64,000 nucleotides of DNA from JAPLDP01 sp964628285. Its GTDB lineage: Bacteria > Bacteroidota > Bacteroidia > Bacteroidales > JAGONC01. The notes under the pieces were generated by a model, which worked only from the letters and a program-made list of their open reading frames with translations, ran no database searches and was not told where the DNA came from. Positions 51,983-60,096 of this stretch are shown here, piece by piece. Numbering within the stretch: position 1 is the stretch's first letter; each line of letters opens with the position of its first letter. The stretch spans positions 41,952 through 105,951 of the forward strand of contig CAZVNP010000004.1 of the NCBI GenBank assembly GCA_964628285.1, written 5' to 3'. The translations under genes and the position numbers were made by a program.

Positions 51983-53788
51983 CTAAAACAGTCCACCGTT
52001 CTGATAGATATCCAGTTGTACTTCCGACATCTTCTCACCCCGGGTGGAACGTTTGTTTCTCAGGTTGGTGATCATGCCTGTCATAAAATCGACCCTGAGG
52101 GTGTCGCCTGTTTTCATGCCCAGATCATGGAGCGACGGGCATGTCATGACGGGCATGGCGGTGTTGATGGCGTTACGTTCGTAAATGGCGCCGAACGACT
52201 CGGCCAGGATGAGGGCGATGCCGAGTGATTTGAAGCAGTCCACGGCCTGCTGCCGTGAGCTGCCGCTGCCGAAGTTTTTTCGCGCCACCACAATATCACC
52301 TGGCCGCACCTGATGTGCAAAATCTTCATGGCCTTTCAGGTTATCGAAGGTATACTGTCCCATTTCCCGGATGTCGGTGATGGTGAGATAGCGGTTATGA
52401 AAGATCATATCGGTGTCGATGTTGTCTTCATCAATCAGCCAGGCCTTCCCCTCAACGACGTAAGATTTCTCTTCCGTGGCGGGCATCTGCCGTTCCGCTT
52501 TTTCTATCTTCTCCAGTTTTTCGCTGATGGTAAAGGTTGCCGGCACGCGGGGAATATCATCGTCGGTGGTGATGTATCCTGCCACCGCCGATGCCGCGAC
52601 AATGGACGGTGAGGCGAGGTAGACCTCTCCTTTGCCTTGTTTTCCGGGAAAATTCCTGTTGCCGGTGCTGATGGTGACCTCGCCGGGGCCATTCTGTCCG
52701 ACCTGACCTGCGGCACATCCGGCGCAGCCGGCGTTCGACACCAGGGCGCCGGCCTCCTTGAAGACGGTAAGGAGTCCTTCGGCCAGGCATTGCTGCCAGA
52801 TGGCATCAGTGGCCGGGACGATCTTCAGCACCACGCCGGGGGCCACTTTTCTGCCGCGCAACACATCGGCGGCGGCACGCAGGTCTTCCATGCGTCCGTT
52901 GGTACAGCTGCCGATAAAAGCGGAGTCGATCTTGATCTTTTTCACCTGCTGAACGTCGACGGTGTCGTGGGGCTTGCCGGGGCGTGACACACGCCGTGTG
53001 AAAGAGGTGAGATCCAGGTCATACACCTGGTCATAAACGGCATCGGCATCGGCTTTCACAGCTTCGATCCGGCGGCCTGTCCGGGCGGCACAATAGCTGA
53101 GTATGGAAGGGCTGGGGGAGAAGAGGATGATGATGGCGCCCATCTCTGTGGCCATCGACGCTATGGTGATGCGCTCGTCCAGTGTCATCGCGTCGACGGC
53201 CTCGCCCTCGATCTCAATGGCGTAACCTAACAGACGGTTAGCACCGAAAACAGCGAGCAGGTTCAGCACAATGTCCTTGGCGGTGAGGTCCGGATGCCGG
53301 CAACCGTGGAGGATGACCTTCACCGACGGCGGTACCTTGAACCATACTTTACCCTTGTTCCATGCCGCGGCGATGTCCTGGTCGCCCATACCCTGGCCGA
53401 AGGCGCCAATGGCCCCGAGAATATTGGCATGGGAGTCGGTGGTCACCACCGTGCAGCCCGGCCAGGCATGACCCTCCTGGACAAGGATGTGGGTGCCGAT
53501 ACCGCGGTCGATGTCATAGATACGGATGCCGTGTTCCCTGGCAAAGAGACGGCAGATCTGCTGGTTGGCGGCGTATTTCTGGTCCGAGCCGGTGGGGTTG
53601 CAGTCAAAGGTAAAAAAGGTCTTCGACGGATCGTCGATGCCCAGATGATGGTCTACAAGGGTTTTCACCACATTGGCGCCACCGAAGTCACGCGCCGCCC
53701 GCACATCCAGTGCGATGTCGACAATATCGCCGGGTTTGACAGTCGCATATTTGGAATGCCCGGCAAGGATCTTCTCAACTAAATTCAT
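51983..53788 (-). CDS. Aconitase-like hydro-lyase, fused large and small subunits
   Basis: A 601-residue aconitase/isopropylmalate isomerase-family enzyme. The large-subunit part (residues 1-420) has the three 4Fe-4S cysteines C295 (IGSCTNGRME), C355 and C358 (NAGCAGCAAGQ), plus VTTDSHANILGAIGAFGQGMGDQDIA. A small-subunit swivel domain follows from about 450 (KAWLIDEDNIDTDMIFHNRYLTITD, NFGSGSSRQQAVDCFKSLG). The order and length resemble LeuC-LeuD fusions. Being next to an isocitrate-dehydrogenase-like gene, it may act on citrate/isocitrate, or on isopropylmalate or another substituted malate; the sequence alone does not decide. The HD gene ends 10 bases upstream. ATG 53788 gives the family's normal start. 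Confidence 0.88.
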   Translation of the reverse strand: MNLVEKILAGHSKYATVKPGDIVDIALDVRAARDFGGANVVKTLVDHHLGIDDPSKTFFTFDCNPTGSDQKYAANQQICRLFAREHGIRIYDIDRGIGTHILVQEGHAWPGCTVVTTDSHANILGAIGAFGQGMGDQDIAAAWNKGKVWFKVPPSVKVILHGCRHPDLTAKDIVLNLLAVFGANRLLGYAIEIEGEAVDAMTLDERITIASMATEMGAIIILFSPSPSILSYCAARTGRRIEAVKADADAVYDQVYDLDLTSFTRRVSRPGKPHDTVDVQQVKKIKIDSAFIGSCTNGRMEDLRAAADVLRGRKVAPGVVLKIVPATDAIWQQCLAEGLLTVFKEAGALVSNAGCAGCAAGQVGQNGPGEVTISTGNRNFPGKQGKGEVYLASPSIVAASAVAGYITTDDDIPRVPATFTISEKLEKIEKAERQMPATEEKSYVVEGKAWLIDEDNIDTDMIFHNRYLTITDIREMGQYTFDNLKGHEDFAHQVRPGDIVVARKNFGSGSSRQQAVDCFKSLGIALILAESFGAIYERNAINTAMPVMTCPSLHDLGMKTGDTLRVDFMTGMITNLRNKRSTRGEKMSEVQLDIYQNGGLF

Positions 53789-53798
53789 GGGATCAGAA

Positions 53799-54350
53799 TT
53801 ATTTGGTGATTTTAAGCCTGTTCCTGAACGGCTCAAAGGTCATGAAATCGGCATGGTGCACGATGTACGCTTCGGTGGTGCGTTTCACCAGGTCGCCTTC
53901 GCCGGCATGTGTGGCGATGATGTGACACACCGCAGCCGGCACGCCACATTGCTCGGCCAGTGACACACCCGAAAAAGGATGGCGCAGGTACTGGCCATAG
54001 GTGCCCTGGATGGAGTGCCCCTGGTCATCTTTCACGTACTCGAGCAGCTTGCCCACATCCGCCAGGATGGCGCCGGCGATGAGCACATCCATATCGACGG
54101 GCAGCTCGCTGCCGAAAAAGCTGTTCATAAGCTCGCCACAGGCTTTGGCGAGGTGCACGACGGCTCTTTTATGATCCATGAAGGAGACCTTCAGACCGGG
54201 GCCGGCCAAAAGGGTGAAGGGGATGGCCTGCAAGTCCTCCGCCGTCAGGACGCTGCGTTCCAGCGCCACCTCCCAGGTGCGGGCCGTCTGTGCCCTCAGA
54301 CCGTCATCCCTGATCCATGCGAGCTCAGGCCAGAGTTCATTGATGTCCAT
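53799..54350 (-). CDS. HD-domain-like protein with altered HD pair
   Basis: The 183-residue protein looks like an HD superfamily phosphohydrolase. Candidate ligands are H66 (VVHLAKACGELM), A97-D98 in AGAILADVGKLLEYV where HD is expected, H124 (YLRHPFSGVSLAEQCG), H143/H148 (CHIIATHAGEGD) and D168 (IVHHADF). The first residue of the HD pair is Ala, so metal binding may be reduced or the protein may act as a regulator or binding partner. It lies between the dehydrogenase and the aconitase-like gene in one transcript. Linked function is likely because of this placement, but the activity is unknown. Confidence 0.75.
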   Translation of the reverse strand: MDINELWPELAWIRDDGLRAQTARTWEVALERSVLTAEDLQAIPFTLLAGPGLKVSFMDHKRAVVHLAKACGELMNSFFGSELPVDMDVLIAGAILADVGKLLEYVKDDQGHSIQGTYGQYLRHPFSGVSLAEQCGVPAAVCHIIATHAGEGDLVKRTTEAYIVHHADFMTFEPFRNRLKITK

Positions 54351-54400
54351 GGTGTCAAATTCTTAAATGGTGAATCGAAGGTTTGTGTTGCGGCCATGAC

Positions 54401-54480
54401 CTCACCCCAACCCCTCTCCTGAAGGAGAGGGGCTTTAAAACCCCCCTTCTCCTTTAGGAGAAGGGGTTGGGGGATGAGGT
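54401..54480. repeat. Large intergenic palindrome with two inner hairpins
   Basis: The outer arms CTCACCCCAACCCC and GGGGTTGGGGGATGAG pair. Inside are two hairpins, CCCCTCTCCTgaAGGAGAGGGG and CCCCTTCTCCTttAGGAGAAGGGG. It can form a three-way junction and could act as terminator or RNA processing site between the dehydrogenase and HD genes. The word CCCTCTCCTGAAGGAGAGGG is a type of repeat often seen in other genomes. Confidence 0.75.
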
Positions 54481-54485
54481 GATTG

Positions 54486-55688
54486 TCAACTATCAACTGT
54501 CAACTTTTCAATAACAGCGTCGGTCATCTGCTGCGTCGAAGCGGCTCCATGTTCCACGACGTCAGGTCTGCCGGTCATTTTCAGCATGTCGTAGGTCCTC
54601 ACTTTTCCTTCGGCGATGACGGCGGCAACGGCGTGACGTATCTTTTCCGCCATGGCTTTGTCACCGGTGTAATCGAGCATCATGCAGGCCGCTTCGATCA
54701 TGGCGGTGGGGTTGATGATGGGGACGGGATAACCGGCATATTTAGGCGCCGAGCCATGGGTGGGCTCGAAAACGGCTACCTCCTCACCGATATTGGCGCT
54801 GGCAGCAAAACCCAGACCGCCGATCAGCCCCGCAAAACCGTCGGAGACAATATCGCCGAACATGTTGCCTGCCACGATCACACCGTAATCTTCCGGATTC
54901 TTGGTGAGCCACATCATCTGCGCATCAATGTTGGTGTTCCGGAGGGCTATGTCAGGGTAGTCCGTTTTCTGCATCTCCCTGGCTATCTTCAGCATCATCC
55001 CTGAGGTCTCGCGGATGACATTGGGTTTCTCGCACACCGTGACCGATTTATACCCATATCGTCTGGCATGCTCAAAGGCGGCCCTGACGATGCGTGTGGT
55101 ACTCTTCATGGTGAAGATACGCAGCGAGATCGCCATCTCTTCTTTAGGTACCTGCCCGAAATTCTTCACGAAGCTTTTATGTGTTTTCAGGGCTTCGTAA
55201 ACGATGTCGGGAGGGTTGGTCCATTCCACACCGCTATACAGACACTCGGTATTCTGGCGGAAGATCACTACGTCGACGATAGGTTCCTCCACCGTCCCGT
55301 TGCGTCCGCGGCGGATGAAATTCAGCGGATTGCCGGGATAAGTCTTGCAGGGGCGTATGCATATGTCGAGATTAAATAACTGACGCAAGCCGACGATGGG
55401 GCTTGAATAAACATACCCTTTATCCCTCAGGGCGACATCCAGCTCGGCAGCCGCATCATCCTTGGGTTTGGAGGTGATGGCACCGAATAATCCTATCTTA
55501 TGCTTTTTTAACAGTTCAATGGTCCTCTCCGGTAGGGCATTACCTTCATGGCACCAATAATCCCATCCGATGTCACCGTGCACATAATCGGCTTCAAAGC
55601 CGGCGGCCGCCAGAACCCTGAGTGCCTCGTTCAGGACTATTTTTCCGATACCGTCGCCCGGCATGGTCACAATTGTTCGTTTCGCCAT
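54486..55688 (-). CDS. Isocitrate/isopropylmalate dehydrogenase family protein
   Basis: The 400-residue protein has the beta-decarboxylating dehydrogenase fold: MPGDGIGKIVLNEALRVL at the N-terminus, PIVGLRQLFNLDICIRPCKTYPG, VVIFRQNTECLYSGVEW, GNMFGDIVSDGFAGLIGGLG and FEPTHGSAPKYAGY. The VVIFRQNTECLYSGVEW stretch is closer to isocitrate dehydrogenase (FRENSEDIYAGIEW) than to isopropylmalate dehydrogenase. The Ser of the substrate loop is kept (SSPIVGLRQ) but the Asn two residues later is Ile, so the substrate is uncertain. It is first in the three-gene operon. Its last residues (LTVDS) and stop are encoded by heptamer-like words (tcaacta, tcaactg). Confidence 0.85.
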   Translation of the reverse strand: MAKRTIVTMPGDGIGKIVLNEALRVLAAAGFEADYVHGDIGWDYWCHEGNALPERTIELLKKHKIGLFGAITSKPKDDAAAELDVALRDKGYVYSSPIVGLRQLFNLDICIRPCKTYPGNPLNFIRRGRNGTVEEPIVDVVIFRQNTECLYSGVEWTNPPDIVYEALKTHKSFVKNFGQVPKEEMAISLRIFTMKSTTRIVRAAFEHARRYGYKSVTVCEKPNVIRETSGMMLKIAREMQKTDYPDIALRNTNIDAQMMWLTKNPEDYGVIVAGNMFGDIVSDGFAGLIGGLGFAASANIGEEVAVFEPTHGSAPKYAGYPVPIINPTAMIEAACMMLDYTGDKAMAEKIRHAVAAVIAEGKVRTYDMLKMTGRPDVVEHGAASTQQMTDAVIEKLTVDS

Positions 55689-55791
55689 AGATCGTAATAT
55701 TTAATCGGTTGATTTAAAATTTGTTTTGTCAAAAAAGTGCTCAAAAATACATAACCTTCAGTGAAGAGCAATGATAACTTGCCGAATTTTA

Positions 55792-55799
55792 TAATTTTG
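55792..55799 (+). promoter_or_regulatory. -7 element upstream of cca
   Basis: TAATTTTG matches TAnnTTTG and lies 18 bases before GTG 55818. It falls after the earlier GTG (55761), so it supports the downstream start. Confidence 0.5.
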
Positions 55800-55817
55800 T
55801 TTGCAAAAGCTGATATT

Positions 55818-57251
55818 GTGAAGGATCTGTTAGCACATCCGGTCATTTCAATCATTGCGGAGACCGCCTGGGAAATGGAGGTGCCTGCGTTCATCGTCGG
55901 TGGTTTTGTCAGGGATATTTTCCTGCAGCGGCCTTCCATGGATATCGACGTGGTGGTGCTGGGCAGCGGCATCGATCTGGCCCGTCGTGTGGCCGAGAGA
56001 ACAGGCCATGGGGGTGAGGTGACGGTATACCGTACGTTCGGCACAGCCATGATCAGGTACCATGACGGTGATAAGATATGGATCATAGAATTTGTGGGTG
56101 CCCGTAAAGAGTCATACGACCGGCGGTCGCGTAAGCCGGCGGTGGAGACGGGCTCACTCGCCGACGACCAGAAACGGCGCGATTTCACTATAAATGCCCT
56201 GGGCATCAGCCTGCAAAAGAAAGATTTCGGCACCCTCATCGATCCTTTTAATGGCCTCGACGATATCAACAGGAAGATCATACGCACCCCGCTGGATCCC
56301 GGCGTCACTTTCTCCGACGATCCTCTCAGGATGATGCGTGCCGTGCGCTTTGCCGCCCAGCTTGACTTTCATATCGACAGGGACACACTGGCAGCCATAC
56401 ACGATAACAGGGAACGCATCAGGATCGTTTCCAGGGAACGCATCACCGACGAGTTCAACAAGATCATCATGGCGCCAAGACCTTCCGTGGGATTGCTTTT
56501 ATTGCAGAAAACACAGCTTCTGGCGATCATCTTCCCCCAGCTTGTCGCGCTGAAGGGAACACAATTCATTGACGGCAAAGGACATAAGGATAATTTTTAT
56601 CATACACTCGAGGTACTTGACAAAGTGGCCGCACAAAGTGATAACCTGTGGCTGCGATGGGCCACTTTGTTGCATGACATCGGCAAACCCGCGGTGAAAA
56701 AATTTGACCCTGCCACCGGATGGACCTTCCACGGGCATGATCACATCGGAGCCAAAATGGTGGACCAGATTTTCAGGATGCTTAAATTACCGCTGAATGA
56801 GAAGATGCAGTATGTCACCAAACTCGTGCAGCTTCATCTGCGACCTCAAATGCTCTCGGATGAGGGTGTCACCGACTCAGCCATCAGAAGGTTGCTGTTC
56901 GAGGCGGGTGATGACATTGACGATCTGATGTTGCTGTGCCGTGCTGACATCACATCGAAAAACAAGGAGAAGGTGAAAGCCTATATGAAGAATTTTAACC
57001 TGCTGAGTCAGAAACTGGTGGAAGTGGAGGCTAAAGATAAACTCCGTAACTGGCAGCCGCCCGTTAACGGGCAGGAAATCATGGAGACATTCAGGATACC
57101 CCCTTCCAAAGAGGTCGGCATCATCAAGAATGCCATACGTGAAGCCATTCTGGATGGCACCATCGGTAACAACCATGACGAGGCCTTTGCCCTGATGATA
57201 GAGATAGGAAAAAAAATCGGACTGAAACCGGCGAAAAATGCCGGATTTTGA
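55818..57251 (+). CDS. cca: CCA tRNA nucleotidyltransferase with HD domain
   Basis: About 477 residues. The polymerase head has FIVGGFVRDIFLQRPSMDIDVVVLG (the GG and DxD residues of class II CCA-adding enzymes), RRDFTINALGI and DDPLRMMRAVRFAAQLDF. An HD domain with LLHDIGKPAVKKFDP and FHGHDHIGAKMVDQI follows, then an RNA-binding tail. It adds or repairs the 3' CCA of tRNAs; genes here that lack encoded CCA (tRNA-Gly, and the CCC end of Leu-CAG) need it. GTG 55818 is preferred to GTG 55761 because of the promoter position. Confidence 0.95.
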   Translation: MKDLLAHPVISIIAETAWEMEVPAFIVGGFVRDIFLQRPSMDIDVVVLGSGIDLARRVAERTGHGGEVTVYRTFGTAMIRYHDGDKIWIIEFVGARKESYDRRSRKPAVETGSLADDQKRRDFTINALGISLQKKDFGTLIDPFNGLDDINRKIIRTPLDPGVTFSDDPLRMMRAVRFAAQLDFHIDRDTLAAIHDNRERIRIVSRERITDEFNKIIMAPRPSVGLLLLQKTQLLAIIFPQLVALKGTQFIDGKGHKDNFYHTLEVLDKVAAQSDNLWLRWATLLHDIGKPAVKKFDPATGWTFHGHDHIGAKMVDQIFRMLKLPLNEKMQYVTKLVQLHLRPQMLSDEGVTDSAIRRLLFEAGDDIDDLMLLCRADITSKNKEKVKAYMKNFNLLSQKLVEVEAKDKLRNWQPPVNGQEIMETFRIPPSKEVGIIKNAIREAILDGTIGNNHDEAFALMIEIGKKIGLKPAKNAGF

Positions 57252-57448
57252 TTATTTTTAGATGGATATTTTTTTCACATCGTATAACCGTAACACGATC
57301 GTTGATGAAAGCTCCGGGGTCATCTAAAAAAATTTTTTACAAAGCTTGTCAGTTCGGTAAAAGAATTATTTTTGATGCCGTAAAACAGCAACGAACACGG
57401 AAAGCTGAAAGATTGACAGAAGTGATCGTTTTAATCGGTCATAATGAT

Positions 57449-57456
57449 TAATTTTG
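57449..57456 (+). promoter_or_regulatory. -7 element upstream of the pRiA4b-like gene
   Basis: TAATTTTG matches TAnnTTTG, 27 bases before ATG 57484. A TTT stretch lies about 17-20 bases upstream. The 230-base spacer before the gene (57252-57483) shows no other feature. Confidence 0.5.
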
Positions 57457-57483
57457 TAAAACGACTTAAAATCTGATGTGCAT

Positions 57484-58071
57484 ATGCATGCCTATAAATT
57501 CAGACTTCTGAGCGATGAAAATGATGAGTTCCTCAGGGACATTGAGATCAAGTCGACCCAAACGTTTAAAGATTTTCATAACATCATAAAAAAAGTTGCC
57601 GGGATCGATGGCAATGAGCTGGCATCGTTTTTTATTTGCGACCGCAAATGGAATAAAATGAAAGAGATCACCCTGATCGACATGGAGGATGATGATTATG
57701 AGAGCGAGCCGGAAGATCTCGATGAAGAGGAGGAGGAAACTGAATTCCGGATGCCCTTGTCTGTCATGGAGAAATCGGTCATCAAGGATTTTATTGATGA
57801 TCCCCATCAGCGTATCCTGTATGAATATGACATACTGAACCAAAGCTCTTTGTATATCGAGCTCATAAAGATATCACCTACCGATTCGCAAACCCAATAC
57901 CCGGTCTGTGTCAAGTCGAAAGGCACACTGACGGCATCGAAATCGTTAAAGGAAGATTTTGTGCCGGAAGATATCGACGAGAGTGAACTGCTAAAGGAGT
58001 TTGAGGAGATGCTGAACGGCGATGTGGAAGGGGAAGAGACCGATCCCACCTTTTATGATCCTGAGGTGTGA
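57484..58071 (+). CDS. Plasmid pRiA4b ORF-3-like family protein
   Basis: The 195-residue protein matches the pRiA4b ORF-3 fold: YKFRLLSDENDEFLRDIEI, QTFKDFHNIIKKVAGIDGN and ASFFICDRKWNKMKEITLID. Acidic runs (EDLDEEEEETEF and the C-terminal tail) flank LYEYDILNQSSLYIEL. The family was first seen on a plasmid and in IS elements, but in Bacteroidetes it is usually a chromosomal gene without mobility, and no transposon ends are visible here. Function unknown. The stop TGA overlaps the GTG start of miaA, so the two are probably translated together. Confidence 0.82.
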   Translation: MHAYKFRLLSDENDEFLRDIEIKSTQTFKDFHNIIKKVAGIDGNELASFFICDRKWNKMKEITLIDMEDDDYESEPEDLDEEEEETEFRMPLSVMEKSVIKDFIDDPHQRILYEYDILNQSSLYIELIKISPTDSQTQYPVCVKSKGTLTASKSLKEDFVPEDIDESELLKEFEEMLNGDVEGEETDPTFYDPEV

Positions 58072-59006
58072 CGTGCCCTGATCCGATTCCGGTCGCCACA
58101 TCCTCACCACGGTACCTCATCATCATCCTTGGTCCGACGGCCACAGGCAAAACAGCCGTGGCCGTGGAACTGGCCAGGGAACTGCACACGGAAATCATTT
58201 CAGCCGACTCAAGGCAGTTTTACAGTGAGATGAGAATAGGAACCGCCATGCCTGCCCCGGAATTACTTGCCGAAATCAGACACCATTTTATCGGTCATCT
58301 GACGGTCACACACGAATACAACGTTTATCGCTTCGAGATGGAAGCGGTGGAACGGATCAACCAATTGTTCACCGCTCACAGCCATCTCGTTATGGTCGGC
58401 GGCTCCGGATTATACATCGATGCGGTATGTAAAGGGATAGATGAACTGCCTAACCCTGATCCCCTGATATGCCATTCGTTACATGAAAAATATGAAAGTG
58501 AAGGTATAAGGCCCCTTCAGGAGATGCTAAAGGGGCTGGATGAAGAATATTATGCGGTGGTGGATAAAAAAAATCCCAAACGGCTCATGAGGGCCATTGA
58601 AGTGTGCCTGGCCACCGGCATGAAATATTCGGAGCTACGTCTGAACAGACAGAAACAACGGTCCTTCCTGACGGTCAAGATCGGGCTTAACCTGCCCCGG
58701 CACGAACTTTTTGATCGCATCGATAAACGTGTCGATGAGATGATCGGCAAAGGCCTGGTTGACGAAGTCAGGGCATTGTACCGGTTCAGGCGGTTGAATG
58801 CGTTAAAATCATTGGGATACAGGGAAATCATCCAATATCTGGACGGTCATCTGACCCTGGAACAGGCTATTGCACGAATCAAAACGCACACTCACCACTA
58901 TGCCAAACGGCAATTGACCTGGTTTAGACGCGACCCTGAGATCACCTGGTTCAGGCCGGAGCAGATGGAGGAGATCAGGAGGTTTGTGAGAGGGATTGGG
59001 GGGTGA
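58068..59006 (+). CDS. miaA: tRNA dimethylallyltransferase MiaA
   Basis: The 312-residue protein has the P-loop IILGPTATGKTAVAVELA, SADSRQFYSEMRIGTAMP, MVGGSGLYIDAVCKGID, and the substrate-contact region KNPKRLMRAIEVCLATG with THHYAKRQLTWFRRDPEITWF near the end. MiaA adds a dimethylallyl group to N6 of A37 in tRNAs reading UNN codons. The GTG at 58068 overlaps the preceding stop by 4 bases. A repeat element (59030-59133) follows. Confidence 0.96.
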   Translation: MTCPDPIPVATSSPRYLIIILGPTATGKTAVAVELARELHTEIISADSRQFYSEMRIGTAMPAPELLAEIRHHFIGHLTVTHEYNVYRFEMEAVERINQLFTAHSHLVMVGGSGLYIDAVCKGIDELPNPDPLICHSLHEKYESEGIRPLQEMLKGLDEEYYAVVDKKNPKRLMRAIEVCLATGMKYSELRLNRQKQRSFLTVKIGLNLPRHELFDRIDKRVDEMIGKGLVDEVRALYRFRRLNALKSLGYREIIQYLDGHLTLEQAIARIKTHTHHYAKRQLTWFRRDPEITWFRPEQMEEIRRFVRGIGG

Positions 59007-59029
59007 GGGAGAGGAGTTGGCAGCGGAGC

Positions 59030-59133
59030 CGAGTGAAACGAGGCGACGTCCCGCCGGAGGCGGGATCGTCAGTCGTCAGTATTTCTTCCTTCTTTCGCTA
59101 TTCGCTACTCGCTATTCGCTATTCGCCAATCGC
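59030..59133. repeat. GC palindrome plus heptamer tracts (agtcgtc, attcgct)
   Basis: The palindrome CCCGCC-GGA-GGCGGG (59050-59064) is followed by atcgtcagtcgtcag (agtcgtc units), then attcgct/actcgct units to 59127. The last tract overlaps the 3' end of the GlcNAc-kinase-like gene and codes for its final residues. It has the same composite layout as the region after yidC. Confidence 0.85.
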
Positions 59134-59968
59134 TTGTGTGAAACCGCACCAATCCTTCGATGGGCGTATGAAGGATTTTTTCAACCTGAATGCCATGTCT
59201 TTCGGCTGCTTCCATCAATAAATCCTTAAAATAAAAAGCCACCGAACCCACAGCATGAAGGGGCAACTGACGGTATTTTTTATATTTCATGACCTGTGTG
59301 GTGAAAAAGGCATCAAAGGATGACGTGATCACCTGGTGAATGTACGGCTGCTCTTTTTCGTCCGAAAGGAAAAGGGTGAAGGAAGCCAGGTAACGGTTGG
59401 GATGGGGCTTGTTGTAAACGGCATCCAAAACCCTTTCGAGAGTGAGGTCATACCGGCTTTCGAACTTTTTTTTGATCCCTGACGGCATGGCACCAAGAAA
59501 ATAGTCACGCACCAGTTGCCGCCCAATATAGGCTCCACTGCCCTCGTCGGCCAGGATAAATCCCAGGGAGGGGATGTTCTTTCTGATCACGGTGCCGTCG
59601 AAATAGCATGAATTGGAGCCGGTACCCAGTATACAGGCGATGCCGGGATCGTGACCGCATAAGGCACGGGCGGCACCCAGCAGGTCGTGCTCCACGGCGA
59701 TGGTGGCGTGCCTGAAAAAAGCCTTCATGGCATCGCCCACAATGTCGCAGTTGCGGGGATTGGAACAGCCGGCACCATAGAAAAAAACCTCTTCCACCTG
59801 GTCGTTGTCCAGAAAAGGATAAAGGTTCTTTTCCAACTCATGCAGGATACCCTCCGAATGGATGAAATAGGGATTGAACCCAATCGTCTGCACCTTCTGT
59901 AATTCATTGTTACCTTGGATGATGACCCATTCGGTCTTGGTGGCCCCGCTGTCGGCAATAAGTTTCAT
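59105..59968 (-). CDS. N-acetylglucosamine kinase-like (BadF/BcrA ATPase family)
   Basis: The 287-residue protein has ASKHA (sugar kinase/Hsp70/actin) fold signatures: IADSGATKTEWVII (phosphate 1), VEHDLLGAARALCG with the catalytic Asp, and CILGTGSNSCYFDG (phosphate 2). ILADEGSGAYIGRQLVRDYF is typical of bacterial GlcNAc kinases. It probably phosphorylates N-acetylglucosamine or a related amino sugar from peptidoglycan or glycan recycling. The last eight residues (DWRIANSE) are encoded by the attcgct heptamer tract, so the original C-terminus may have been different. Confidence 0.88.
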   Translation of the reverse strand: MKLIADSGATKTEWVIIQGNNELQKVQTIGFNPYFIHSEGILHELEKNLYPFLDNDQVEEVFFYGAGCSNPRNCDIVGDAMKAFFRHATIAVEHDLLGAARALCGHDPGIACILGTGSNSCYFDGTVIRKNIPSLGFILADEGSGAYIGRQLVRDYFLGAMPSGIKKKFESRYDLTLERVLDAVYNKPHPNRYLASFTLFLSDEKEQPYIHQVITSSFDAFFTTQVMKYKKYRQLPLHAVGSVAFYFKDLLMEAAERHGIQVEKILHTPIEGLVRFHTSDWRIANSE

Positions 59969-60039
59969 AAAAAACCGGTTTGACTATATGAAAATTAACC
60001 GGTCAAATTTAAACATTTAATTTTTACAGGATGATCAAT

Positions 60040-60047
60040 TATCTTTG
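60040..60047 (+). promoter_or_regulatory. Bacteroidetes -7 element upstream of the uracil-DNA glycosylase gene
   Basis: TATCTTTG matches TAnnTTTG, 49 bases before ATG 60097. A TTTTT stretch lies about 20 bases upstream. Confidence 0.6.
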
Positions 60048-60096
60048 CACAATCCTGTTTAGAAAACTTTCCTGATTTTCGTACATCGACCTTTAA

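Noticed and set aside
57248..57451. 67-codon frame between cca and the pRiA4b-like gene
   Set aside because: It begins by overlapping the cca stop, is basic and AT-rich, has no recognisable motif, and lies in front of a clear promoter; treated as spacer.
57484..58071. Insertion sequence around the pRiA4b ORF-3-like gene
   Set aside because: The family name suggests mobility, but no inverted repeats, target duplication or transposase domain is visible; it is embedded with miaA.
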